From Streptomyces sp. Tu 3180 (GTDB lineage Bacteria > Actinomycetota > Actinomycetes > Streptomycetales > Streptomycetaceae), in assembly GCF_009852415.1 (NCBI RefSeq), contig NZ_WOXS01000001.1, forward strand, positions 180,847 to 244,846: a stretch of 64,000 nt of DNA. Reading direction: 5' to 3'. Both the position numbers and the translations under genes were made by a program. Of this stretch, positions 1-8,800 are shown piece by piece. The notes beneath the pieces are model-generated. The model was not told the origin of the DNA. It searched no databases and saw only the letters and a list, made by a program, of their open reading frames with translations. The stretch's first letter is position 1; the number at the start of each line of letters is the position of its first letter.

Positions 1-285
1 CGCGTTCTCGGCACGCACCAGCTCCTGCTCGCTCAACGGCCGCGTCCCCTCGGCCGGGGTGTGCAGCGGATCGGTGTCGATCAGGCTCCACAGGTCGGGC
101 GTCTCACCCGCCTCACGGCCCGCACCGCGGCGCAGGCGGGCGAGAGCGGCAACCGCCGCGGACCTGTCCTTGAGGTACCCCTCCTGCCAGGAGCCGATGA
201 GTGTCGCGGCGAGCTCCGCGACCCGCTGGTGAATCGGGACCGCGACGGGCGGAGCCGATGGGGATGTGGCGGATGCGGTGGTCAT
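1..285 (-). CDS. casB: Cascade small subunit Cse2/CasB, N-terminal part (gene runs off the left edge)
   Basis: Reading leftward from the ATG at 285-283 gives 95 residues. They include LARLRRGAGREAG followed by a PDLW motif, the signature of Cse2/CasB. Cse2 is the small helical subunit (two copies in E. coli Cascade) that contacts the crRNA-target hybrid and the displaced strand. The start codon overlaps the casA stop by four bases (ATGA), so the two are translationally coupled in the usual cas3-casA-casB order. The C-terminal part and casC, casD, casE, cas1 and cas2 would lie to the left, outside the window. Family assignment is from motif recognition and synteny. Confidence 0.88.
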   Translation of the reverse strand, partial: MTTASATSPSAPPVAVPIHQRVAELAATLIGSWQEGYLKDRSAAVAALARLRRGAGREAGETPDLWSLIDTDPLHTPAEGTRPLSEQELVRAENA

Positions 286-2003
286 GCGTGCACCTCCGGG
301 TCGGTCGCGGCGTGATCGGTTTCCGGCAGGCCGGTGGGCCCCGGCCCGGGCGGACCGTCGTCGGCCGGGGCGGTGCCTCCGTTGCTGTCTCCGGAACCGG
401 GAGAGCCGGGGTCCCCCAGCGCCCGGGTCAGTCGCCCGCGGAACCACACGTCGGCCAGGCCCGCGTTCAGCCAGTGGGTACGGCCCTTGGTGTCGGTCTG
501 GATGCGCCCCTCCCAGGCCGCATCACCTGCGGCGGCGATGAGACGGTCACCGAGACGGCCCACCGTCTCCCGCACCTGCCGCTGCCAGACGTGCCGGTGC
601 TCGAAGGGGTCGGAAGCCTCCGCTATGGCGGACAACCAATTGCGGTACGGATGGTCCAGCGCGTCGAACCCCTCGGCACGGGCCGCGGACTTCGGCCCCT
701 CCTCCTCAGCCCCGGCCGCCCGGGCCAGGTCGGCCGCGAGATCCCCCAGGACCCGCACCGCCCGGTCGGCGTCCTCGGCCGCGGCGATGGCCTGCCGCGC
801 GTACGTGGGGTCCTGCCGGTGCAGCAGAGCGACCGGCATTACCAGGCGGTCGTCGACAACCTCATCGATCACGGACTGCTGGGTCCCGTACCTGACGCCC
901 ACCACCCGGGCACGGACGAGGGAACGACGGGGGAGGTGGCCTTCGGTCACCAGTCGGGCGACCCACTCGAGGATCCGCGGCCGCAGACGCGAGGGACCCT
1001 CGGCGCCACCGGTCTCCTCCAGCCGGTCGGCGAGCAGCGCGGCGATGCCCCGCCAGGCCGAGCGGGCCGGATCGTGTTCCAGGGGCAGGTACACCGGCGA
1101 CTGCCCCAGCTTCTTCTCCTGCGCGGGACTGCGCCGCCACGCAGTCATCGGCTCGCAGCGGTGCATGTTCCGCCAGACGAGCGGATCACCGTAACCGAGG
1201 ACGACACCGTGGACACCGTCCGCATCGTGGTGCAGACGCACCCGGCGCGACTGCCAGGTGTACAGGTCACGGAGACCAGTCGCTGAGCGCCCGTCGGAAC
1301 CTGGACCGCAGGGCTCACGGCGCCAGGCCGGCCTGTCATCGGGGGAGAAGCCGAGCTCTTCGGTGTCCGCCGCCACCAGGTTGAGCAGCAGGGTCTCGCG
1401 CAGGGTGTCGCCCTCCACGAAGACGCCGCCCAACCCGCCCGCCCAGCCGGTGCCGAGCGGGTACACCTTGCCGCTCTTGACCCGGTCGTCGCCGACCATA
1501 CCGGTTTTGATACCGGAGGTGTCATAGGCGTGGACATGAACGACCCAGCGGGCAGCCTCGGCTAAAGTCAGCCGTTCCACGTCCGGCATCCGCGCGCTGA
1601 AGAACGGCTCTCCGACGGGCACGTCGGCCACGATCCGGTTGAGAGAGAAGACCTCGTCCTTCGCCGTGCGCAGCCCGGCAGCTTGGAGGAACGGCAAGTC
1701 GGGGTGGAGCAGGTCGAAGTGCCCGCGGTGGGTGTCTAGGTACGCCTCGACGGGGACGAAGCAGTCGGGGTCGCTCCACAGGTCCGCCCAGTCCTCGGTG
1801 TTGCGGGGACCGTCCAGGGCGTCGTGCGCGACGGCCAGCAACAGGCGCACTAGGGCGAACTCCTGAGTGGCCAGGTCCCCGACCACCCGGCGCAGGTCGT
1901 CCACCTGGGCGAACACTTGCCGCAGCGACAACTCGTCTTGCGTACCGTCACATCTGAGCACCCCGATCCACGGGCGGTCGGTCAGATCGAACGACGGTGG
2001 CAT
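282..2003 (-). CDS. casA: Cascade large subunit Cse1/CasA (Cas8e)
   Basis: A 573-residue protein of normal Cse1 length. It begins PSFDLTDRPWIGVL, the conserved N-terminus of the family. Cse1 recognises the PAM, helps start R-loop formation and recruits Cas3. The start chosen is the ATG at 2003-2001 because GGAGGA lies a few bases upstream; an extension by 14 codons to 2045 is open but has no ribosome site and no family homology. It is separated from cas3 by about 760 bases instead of being directly coupled, and that gap holds a separate module. It overlaps casB by four bases. The probable promoter region is 2004-2220, which contains a perfect inverted repeat. Confidence 0.95.
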   Translation of the reverse strand: MPPSFDLTDRPWIGVLRCDGTQDELSLRQVFAQVDDLRRVVGDLATQEFALVRLLLAVAHDALDGPRNTEDWADLWSDPDCFVPVEAYLDTHRGHFDLLHPDLPFLQAAGLRTAKDEVFSLNRIVADVPVGEPFFSARMPDVERLTLAEAARWVVHVHAYDTSGIKTGMVGDDRVKSGKVYPLGTGWAGGLGGVFVEGDTLRETLLLNLVAADTEELGFSPDDRPAWRREPCGPGSDGRSATGLRDLYTWQSRRVRLHHDADGVHGVVLGYGDPLVWRNMHRCEPMTAWRRSPAQEKKLGQSPVYLPLEHDPARSAWRGIAALLADRLEETGGAEGPSRLRPRILEWVARLVTEGHLPRRSLVRARVVGVRYGTQQSVIDEVVDDRLVMPVALLHRQDPTYARQAIAAAEDADRAVRVLGDLAADLARAAGAEEEGPKSAARAEGFDALDHPYRNWLSAIAEASDPFEHRHVWQRQVRETVGRLGDRLIAAAGDAAWEGRIQTDTKGRTHWLNAGLADVWFRGRLTRALGDPGSPGSGDSNGGTAPADDGPPGPGPTGLPETDHAATDPEVHA

Positions 2004-2165
2004 GTTCTCCTCCGTCCTGGCCGATTCCGCTCCCACCGCATACACCTCACAGATCGCTGTTCGGACTGTCCTGAGCTACAGAACTTCGACACCAACATCC
2101 GCCGCTGCCTGCCAGCAGCCGTGTCGACGACTGATGTGGTCTCTGACCATTGCTAACTCTCCGAC

Positions 2166-2186
2166 GTGCACCAGACACTGGTGCAC
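2166..2186. promoter_or_regulatory. Perfect 21-bp inverted repeat, candidate operator upstream of casA
   Basis: GTGCACCAG, the spacer ACA, then CTGGTGCAC: two perfect 9-bp arms. It lies 163 bases upstream of the casA start and about 55 bases upstream of the first seed-match site, between two divergent transcription units. This form fits a dimeric regulator site. No regulator for it is encoded in the visible part of the cas locus. Confidence 0.55.
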
Positions 2187-2222
2187 AAGGACCGGATCTC
2201 ACGACCTATCGTCCCATGACGC

Positions 2223-2293
2223 AACAGCTTAAGGGGAGTTGAACCGCTAGGCTCGGCCCCCTAGGATACGCAAGTCCACAACAGCTTGAGGGG
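2223..2293 (+). promoter_or_regulatory. Two sites matching the seed of the mini-array spacer, each behind AAC
   Basis: Site 1 is AAC at 2223-2225 followed by AGCTTAAGGGG at 2226-2236. Site 2 is AAC at 2280-2282 followed by AGCTTGAGGGG at 2283-2293. Site 2 equals bases 1-11 of the 32-nt spacer at 2661-2692. Site 1 differs from it only at spacer position 6, the base that is flipped out and not read in type I-E target recognition. The 32-nt footprint of site 1 (2226-2257) covers the -35 box of the promoter at 2239-2267. The footprint of site 2 (2283-2314) covers the ribosome site and start of the small ORF at 2303. Seen: the matches. Inferred: that they are Cascade targets. Confidence 0.6.
2239..2267 (+). 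promoter_or_regulatory. Sigma-70-type promoter for the small hydrophobic ORF
   Basis: TTGAAC (2239-2244), a 17-bp spacer, then TAGGAT (2262-2267), close to the Streptomyces housekeeping consensus. Transcription would start near 2274, about 29 bases before the TTG start at 2303. The -35 box lies inside the footprint of seed-match site 1. Confidence 0.6.
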
Positions 2294-2302
2294 GGATGAG
2301 AG

Positions 2303-2530
2303 TTGAAGGGCTGGATCCGTTGGCTTGTCGTCGTAAGCATGGTCGTCATCGTCTTCTGGTTGGGTCTCCTGCTGGGCCGTTGGCTGCCGTTAGGAGGATC
2401 TGAGGACGAATCCGCCAGATGGACTGTTGCCACCGCCCTCGCAAGCGCGTTGTCAGCTGTAGTCGCCATGCCGCTGGTCCGATGGGCAGAGAAACGCCCG
2501 GAGGGTCGCCAGCCGTCGAAGGAGCTCTGA
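2303..2530 (+). CDS. Small hydrophobic protein between casA and cas3, candidate CreT-like toxin
   Basis: 75 residues, TTG start, preceded by a G-rich ribosome site (GAGGGGGGA, 2288-2296). Residues 4-31 form a strongly hydrophobic helix rich in V, I, L and W with flanking R and K; residues about 40-60 form a second, weaker one. It is divergent from casA and convergent with cas3. No family is recognised. Its promoter and ribosome site both lie in seed-match sites of the mini-array encoded just downstream, the arrangement expected of a toxin silenced by a crRNA-like guide. An ATG at 2296 opens a different frame of only 33 codons and is less likely. The coding call rests on the promoter, ribosome site and hydrophobic pattern. 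Confidence 0.5.
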   Translation: MKGWIRWLVVVSMVVIVFWLGLLLGRWLPLGGSEDESARWTVATALASALSAVVAMPLVRWAEKRPEGRQPSKEL

Positions 2531-2602
2531 GGTGCGCTCCCGCGACGTACGGCACCCCTGCGCGTGCGCGGCGTGCACCGGAGCGGGAACGTGAACCTGG
2601 CC

Positions 2603-2623
2603 TGATACGAGTTCCACGTATCA
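2603..2623 (+). promoter_or_regulatory. Inverted repeat and possible -10 box just upstream of the mini-array
   Basis: TGATACG and CGTATCA form 7-bp arms around AGTTCCA. TATCAT at 2619-2624 could serve as a -10 box and would start a transcript near 2631, at the first degenerate repeat. No convincing -35 box is seen. Confidence 0.35.
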
Positions 2624-2631
2624 TGCGACTG

Positions 2632-2721
2632 TTGCTCCCCACTCTCATGGGGATGGCCCCAGCTTGAGGGGCATACCTGCCTTTTCGCTTCACTGCTCCC
2701 CGCCCCCCGCGGGGATATCCC
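2632..2721 (+). CRISPR. Degenerate two-repeat, one-spacer mini-array between casA and cas3 (CreA/CreR-like guide)
   Basis: Repeat-like unit 1 (2632-2660) matches the main-array repeat at 22 of 29 positions. Unit 2 (2693-2721) matches it with one inserted C and one lost G, keeping the CCCCGC/GCGGGG-type stem. They flank exactly 32 bases (2661-2692), the normal type I-E spacer length. The orientation matches the main array, so the guide would carry an ATGGCCCC handle and the seed AGCTTGAG. Known of the families: CreA and CreR are crRNA-like RNAs with degraded repeats inside cas loci that direct Cascade to partly matched promoters, giving repression instead of cleavage. That this one does so is inferred from the seed matches at 2226 and 2283. 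Confidence 0.72.
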
Positions 2722-2761
2722 GCAGGACCACTGTGTGCCTTTGGCTCTCTGTCCTGCCAGT

Positions 2762-5671
2762 TCACGTCACCTCCAGACCATCCAGGCGGCTGTACCGGAG
2801 CGAGAATCCTGCCAGCCGGGTCTGACAGTTCTCATTGAGAGCGAGGATCAGCTGGTCGGAGAGCCAAGGGCTTTCCTTCCCCTGCCACTTGGGCAGATAC
2901 AGCCGCTCTAGCTCCTCGATGGCCCGGTCCATGGTCTCGCCGGAGAACTGCAAGGGGAGCCGTAGCCCGCAGCTCGCGGCCGTACGGGCCGCGAACCGCG
3001 TCGGCGTCGCGTCCTGCGGCAACTCGAGGCCTGCGCGCTGCCGCCCTTTGCGGTCCGGCTTGAGCCACGGCAGGGTGGCGAGGCTTCCGTCACCGCGCCG
3101 CTGCACGACGACGACCTCCAGACTGTCCCGGCTGTCGCGGACCTGAGCACGCCCGGTGGAGGTGTCGTCCGTGTCGCCCACCCCGGCGGCGACCCAGCCG
3201 AACAGCGGCCGCCCCGGCTTGCCGACATCCCCCAGACGGAACACGGCGGCGCGCCCGGCCTGGTCGTCGCGGTGCCGCTCGAACAGCTCGCGCGCCTCCT
3301 TCAACGCGTCCTGCCAATGGTCCGGTCCGATCGGGTCTTCCCCGTATGCGCTCTGCACGAGCGGGCTGATGTCCGCCGGGAGCCGTACCGGCCGCCGGGA
3401 CCCGCCCTCCAGGTGGGGGAGGAGCACCGCGGCCGACCGCAGTAGGGCGTACCTTCCGTACACGGCGACCGACCCCCGCACCGGGGCAGGCACGTCCGCC
3501 GTCCAGTCGGCTCCCGTCACCAGACAGCGCGCCGTCCGCAAGGGCTCAGGCCGCTCCCCTTGGCCTCGTCCGCGCTGGTGGCGGTGCAGGCGCCCCATGC
3601 GCTGCAGGAGTAGGTCGACGGGGCACAGGTCACTGACCAGCAGGTCGAAGTCGACATCCAGGGACTGCTCGGCGACCTGGCTGGCCACCACGATGTGCCG
3701 ACCCGTCGGCCTGTCGTCCGTCTTCTCCGAAGGCCCGAAGAGACGGAGCAGTGTGCTGTCCTTGTCCGCCCGGTCGAGGTCGACGAAGCACGAGTGGGCC
3801 ACGGTCACGTTCTCGGCGCCGAACCTGTCGCGCAGCACGTGGGCCGTCTCCAGCACCCGCTTGACCGTGTTCCGGATCACCAGCACGCACCCGCCGTCAG
3901 CCAGTTCACTTTCCAGCCGGTCGGCGAGGACGTCCAGATCGTCGGCGAGGCGCTCCACCTGTACGGTCGTCGACCGGCCCGATGCCTGCGGGCTTCGGGC
4001 CAGCGGAGTACCACCCGGTGCGACGGCGGTCAGCAGCGGATACGCGTCCGATGCGGTCGTGTCCCCGGGAGCGACCGCATCAGTACGGCCGGAATACGCC
4101 GCGACGAGTTCACGTCTGCGTGAGGCCGGCAGGGTCGCGGACAGCACCACCACCGGGACCCGGTACGCGCCCAACCAGGACAGCACCCGGTCCAGGTACA
4201 CGCTCATGTACGTGTCGTAGGCGTGCGCCTCGTCGATGACCACGACCTTCCCGGCCACGGCGAGGTGCCGCAGCGCCAGGTGCCTGCTCTTCAACCCGGC
4301 GAACAGCAACTGGTCGATGGTGCCCGCGACGAACGAGGCCAGCATGGCCTTCTTGCGGCCACGCAACCAGGCGTGCGCCACGAGCTCGGCCCCCGCGCGG
4401 TGCTGTTCGTCCAGCCTCTGCCGGGGTGCGGGCTCGGATTCATCCACGCCAACGGCCACGACCTGTCCCGTACGGGCCATCAGGCCGGCGAAGTCCTCAT
4501 TGAGGGCTGCCTTGGAATGGGCCAGCTGCACCGAGCGGCGTGAGCCGGCCACCCCCGGCAGCCGATCCAGCCAGTCGAGCAGGCGAGGGAACATGGCATT
4601 GCCGGTGGCCATGGTGGGCAGGGCGAAGAACACCCCTCCCGCGCCCGAGCGCGCCGCGAAGATCTCGGCCACGGCGAGCGCCGCCTCCGTCTTGCCCTCG
4701 CCCATCGGCGCCTCGACGATCATCAGACCGGGTGCTTCCATCTCCCGGGCGAGTGCCACGGCCGCTTCCTGGACAGGGCGTATCTCCGCTCCCGTCGGCA
4801 GCTCGAACCGGGAGGTGAACAGCTCCTCGGCACTTCGGTCCGGTTCTTCGGCCCGCCAGGGATCCGGCAGGTCCAGTCCCTGCCAGGCCACGGCGAGACG
4901 CTCCTGGTCATCGCGGGACGCACCATCGGGGAAGTACGGGAAGAGGTCCGGGTTGCTGGCGATCCAGTCGGAGACGATGACCAGCGCGGTGAGCAGCACC
5001 TGCACCGGCTGCGGCAGCCTGACCGTCCGCCATCCCCCCAGCCTTTCGGCCACACCGAAACGCTCGGCACAGGCGTTGAGCAGCTCGGTCTGCACCTGCC
5101 GCCAGACACGGCCGCTCGCACCAGGAGTGCGCAGCAACTCCTCATGCTCATACAGAGCCTTGATCTGGCCGTGCTCGGGCGGCACACCGTGATGTCCGCC
5201 CACAGCAACCGTGAACTGCCCGGTCCGGTTGGGCGCCCACCCGTGTCGTTCCTCCAGCCACTCCCCCAGCAGCACCTGCCCGGCCAGACCGTGCGGCGCG
5301 ATCCGACGGTCCGGCCCCATCGCCCTCGCCGAGCGCATCTCCAGCCCTCGACCGCGCATCACGTCGGCGAGCTGATCGACCTGACACGCGAACGCCGGAG
5401 TGGCCTTCCCGATGTCGTGCACACCGGCGAGCCATACGGCGAGGGCACGTGCGTCCGCCTCACCCTGCGGCAACGCCTCGGCCACCAGCCTCCGCACCCC
5501 TACCGGCAACCACCGGTCCCACAACAGGCCGGCCACCGCAGCACTGTCCTCCATGTGCCGCCACAACGGCAGCCAACCGTCGGTGTCACGATCATGCTTG
5601 GCCCATACCGACCGAGCTGGCTCCCCAAGCCGGCGCAATAGGTCGGAACGAGGGCTCCCCCCATCGCTCAT
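2762..5671 (-). CDS. cas3: CRISPR-associated helicase-nuclease Cas3 (type I-E)
   Basis: A full-length single-chain Cas3 of 969 residues with the HD nuclease domain fused to the helicase. The HD pair is at residues 85-86 (GVHDIGKATPAF). Walker A APMGEGKTEAAL, the DEAH box in VVIDEAHAYDTYM and motif III LSATLP follow. It is recruited by Cse1 to an R-loop and degrades the displaced strand. The start chosen is the ATG at 5671-5669, where family homology begins (SDGGSPRSDLLRRL); a 34-codon extension to 5773 is open but unlike Cas3. The gene is divergent from the CRISPR leader, so the promoter lies in the AT-richer 5672-5892 stretch. All motifs are present, so interference should be functional. Confidence 0.96.
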   Translation of the reverse strand: MSDGGSPRSDLLRRLGEPARSVWAKHDRDTDGWLPLWRHMEDSAAVAGLLWDRWLPVGVRRLVAEALPQGEADARALAVWLAGVHDIGKATPAFACQVDQLADVMRGRGLEMRSARAMGPDRRIAPHGLAGQVLLGEWLEERHGWAPNRTGQFTVAVGGHHGVPPEHGQIKALYEHEELLRTPGASGRVWRQVQTELLNACAERFGVAERLGGWRTVRLPQPVQVLLTALVIVSDWIASNPDLFPYFPDGASRDDQERLAVAWQGLDLPDPWRAEEPDRSAEELFTSRFELPTGAEIRPVQEAAVALAREMEAPGLMIVEAPMGEGKTEAALAVAEIFAARSGAGGVFFALPTMATGNAMFPRLLDWLDRLPGVAGSRRSVQLAHSKAALNEDFAGLMARTGQVVAVGVDESEPAPRQRLDEQHRAGAELVAHAWLRGRKKAMLASFVAGTIDQLLFAGLKSRHLALRHLAVAGKVVVIDEAHAYDTYMSVYLDRVLSWLGAYRVPVVVLSATLPASRRRELVAAYSGRTDAVAPGDTTASDAYPLLTAVAPGGTPLARSPQASGRSTTVQVERLADDLDVLADRLESELADGGCVLVIRNTVKRVLETAHVLRDRFGAENVTVAHSCFVDLDRADKDSTLLRLFGPSEKTDDRPTGRHIVVASQVAEQSLDVDFDLLVSDLCPVDLLLQRMGRLHRHQRGRGQGERPEPLRTARCLVTGADWTADVPAPVRGSVAVYGRYALLRSAAVLLPHLEGGSRRPVRLPADISPLVQSAYGEDPIGPDHWQDALKEARELFERHRDDQAGRAAVFRLGDVGKPGRPLFGWVAAGVGDTDDTSTGRAQVRDSRDSLEVVVVQRRGDGSLATLPWLKPDRKGRQRAGLELPQDATPTRFAARTAASCGLRLPLQFSGETMDRAIEELERLYLPKWQGKESPWLSDQLILALNENCQTRLAGFSLRYSRLDGLEVT

Positions 5672-5892
5672 GGGTGATTGATACAGCGAAAGCTCGGCTC
5701 CGCACACCAAAACGAGCAAACAGAAGTATCCGCAGGAAAACAGCACCTCCAAGCCGTACGATGATCGGCTCACCTTCGAGTCAATGAGAAGCGCCTACGA
5801 GACCAGAAACCCCCGCCATGTCCCATTTGCCGGAAACTGTATAAGTTACTGAAAGCACGTCTCCGCAGCAATAAAATCCCAGGTCAGGCAGT
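5672..5892 (+). promoter_or_regulatory. CRISPR leader and cas3 divergent promoter region
   Basis: 221 bases without a gene, visibly more AT-rich than the surroundings (runs such as CAATAAAATCC at about 5869-5880 and TATAAGTTACTG at about 5840-5851). It lies immediately 5' of the first, perfectly conserved repeat. The degenerate repeats are all at the far end of the array, which places the leader here and sets transcription of the array on the plus strand. Confidence 0.7.
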
Positions 5893-8800
5893 CTGCTCCC
5901 CGCACCCGCGGGGATGGTCCCAAAGCCGGTGAAATTATCACGGCCAGAGTTAACTGCTCCCCGCACCCGCGGGGATGGTCCCCTCGGGCCGGATCGAGAC
6001 GTAACCGCGTCCGACCTGCTCCCCGCACCCGCGGGGATGGTCCCAGCACTTTCAACGGCACTTCAACGGCACTCGTCTGCTCCCCGCACCCGCGGGGATG
6101 GTCCCGGAACAACCGGCTGCGCTCGGCTGCGCGACACCTGCTCCCCGCACCCGCGGGGATGGTCCCTCGCCGAAATCCACGGGGTGAGCGTGTCGACGCT
6201 GCTCCCCGCACCCGCGGGGATGGTCCCCGGCTCGCCATCTCCCGATAGGTGAGCGGCGGCTGCTCCCCGCACCCGCGGGGATGGTCCCGACAGATGCGGG
6301 CGACGCCCGCTGAGCTCCGGCTGCTCCCCGCACCCGCGGGGATGGTCCCTGGCCCGCGTCCACCCATCGGAGAACGGTCCGCTGCTCCCCGCACCCGCGG
6401 GGATGGTCCCGGCCACGGCCGCACTCATCGCACATCGTTCCCCTGCTCCCCGCACCCGCGGGGATGGTCCGCCTTCCTGCCACACCGTGGCCGGGCCGTC
6501 CGGGCGTCCGTCCTCCTGCTCCCCGCACCCGCGGGGATGGTCCCACGGCCGGCATCCCCAGCAAGCGCGGGGGGAACTGCTCCCCGCACCCGCGGGGATG
6601 GTCCCGCGCGCCGGAACGCCCTCGGCCCTGCTGAACGCTGCTCCCCGCACCCGCGGGGATGGTCCCGACAACCCGCAGGCCAGCCTCGCGACCGTGACCT
6701 GCTCCCCGCACCCGCGGGGATGGTCCCGTTCCGCCCCAGAACGGGGCGAACAACGGCAACTGCTCCCCGCACCCGCGGGGATGGTCCCTCAGCGCTTCCG
6801 ACTTCCGTCACGTGACGAAACTGCTCCCCGCACCCGCGGGGATGGTCCGTCGCCGCCCGCTGGCTGATGGGTGAAGCCGTGCTGCTCCCCGCACCCGCGG
6901 GGATGGTCCCGGTGGCGCGGCACGGGCGGCCACCACTTCCAGCTGCTCCCCGCACCCGCGGGGATGGTCCCGCCCTCGTTGCGCGTCCCCATCATGAAGG
7001 AGCCTGCTCCCCGCACCCGCGGGGATGGTCCCGCCGGCCTGGCGCAGGATCTGCCGGACGCGGACTGCTCCCCGCACCCGCGGGGATGGTCCCCAGGTCG
7101 GCCAGCGAGACGTCGAGGACGTGGGCTGCTCCCCGCACCCGCGGGGATGGTCCCAACGCCCTGGCCGCCTGGCGGGAGGACCTGGCCTGCTCCCCGCACC
7201 CGCGGGGATGGTCCCATCTACCTGGGCCTGCCGATCCGCACGCTCGGCTGCTCCCCGCACCCGCGGGGATGGTCCCGTCGGCGTGTTCGCGGCCGTGGGC
7301 GTGATGTTCTGCTCCCCGCACCCGCGGGGATGGTCCCGTCGGCGTGTTCGCGGCCGTGGGCGTGATGTTCTGCTCCCCGCACCCGCGGGGATGGTCCCGA
7401 CTCCACCGACAGCGCGGCGCGGCTGAGCATCTGCTCCCCGCACCCGCGGGGATGGTCCCAAAGCTGGCCAGGGCCACGAGGCCCGATGCTGCTGCTCCCC
7501 GCACCCGCGGGGATGGTCCCGCCGAATGCCGATACAGCGCGTCGGCCGACCTCTGCTCCCCGCACCCGCGGGGATGGTCCCCTGGGCGGCGTCCTGCGGG
7601 CGGCCGGCCGCAGCTGCTCCCCGCACCCGCGGGGATGGTCCCCCGGGCGACGTCGACGTGTGGCCGACCTGGACCTGCTCCCCGCACCCGCGGGGATGGT
7701 CCCGTCGCCACGCTCGCCGAGGAGGCGCAGAAGGCCTGCTCCCCGCACCCGCGGGGATGGTCCCAGCCACCCACCCCCCGCCGGCCGGGAGCCGGTCTGC
7801 TCCCCGCACCCGCGGGGATGGTCCCGCCCCGACGATCTTGTCTTTCAGTGTCGTGCCCTGCTCCCCGCACCCGCGGGGATGGTCCCTGGGCCAGCTCGCC
7901 CGAGGACAGGTCGTGCCACTGCTCCCCGCACCCGCGGGGATGGTCCCCAGGAAACGGAAACCGGAAACCACTACACAACCTGCTCCCCGCACCCGCGGGG
8001 ATGGTCCCAACCCCCGCACTCCCGTAGGAGGCGGGGGCTGCTGCTCCCCGCACCCGCGGGGATGGTCCCGGCGGGCCAGGCCCAGGCTCGGGCGGGGTCC
8101 ACTGCTCCCCGCACCCGCGGGGATGGTCCCGTCGGGTTGGTGTTGAGGGTGACGGACGTGGTCTGCTCCCCGCACCCGCGGGGATGGTCCCCACTGCACC
8201 CGGAAGGACCAGACCCTGTGAACCTGCTCCCCGCACCCGCGGGGATGGTCCCCCGGTGTCTGCGGCGGCAAGCTCCGCAATGGCCTGCTCCCCGCACCCG
8301 TGGGGATGGTCCCACCACGCGCCGCACGCTCGGCAACGGACCGATCTGCTCCCCGCACCCGCGGGGATGGTCCCCACACCCGGCGCAAGGTGCTGGAGCT
8401 GCTGAACTGCTCCCCGCACCCGCGGGGATGGTCCCAGCTCGCGGCCGCGGAGACGACGCTCCGCCGGCTGCTCCCCGCACCCGCGGGGATGGTCCCACCA
8501 GCACGCTCCTGGTGTGTGACCTCCCCGGCTGCTCCCCGCACCCGCGGGGATGGTCCCTTCAGGTCCTCGAGGGCGCTGTTGTAGCCGTCCTGCTCCCCGC
8601 ACCCGCGGGGATGGTCCCTACCAGCTCAACGCGATCAAGACGAAGCAGCTCTGCTCCCCGCACCCGCGGGGATGGTCCCGCCGCGTTGCGCAGCATCGGC
8701 GGCCGTCACCTCTGCTCCCCGCACCCGCGGGGATGGTCCCACGATCCTGTACTTGGGTATCGACTGGAGCGACTGCTCCCCGCACCCGCGGGGATGGTCC

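Noticed and set aside
2296..2397. 33-codon ORF from the ATG at 2296 as an alternative to the hydrophobic ORF
   Set aside because: The ATG lies inside the ribosome site, and the product is short and Arg/His-rich without features.
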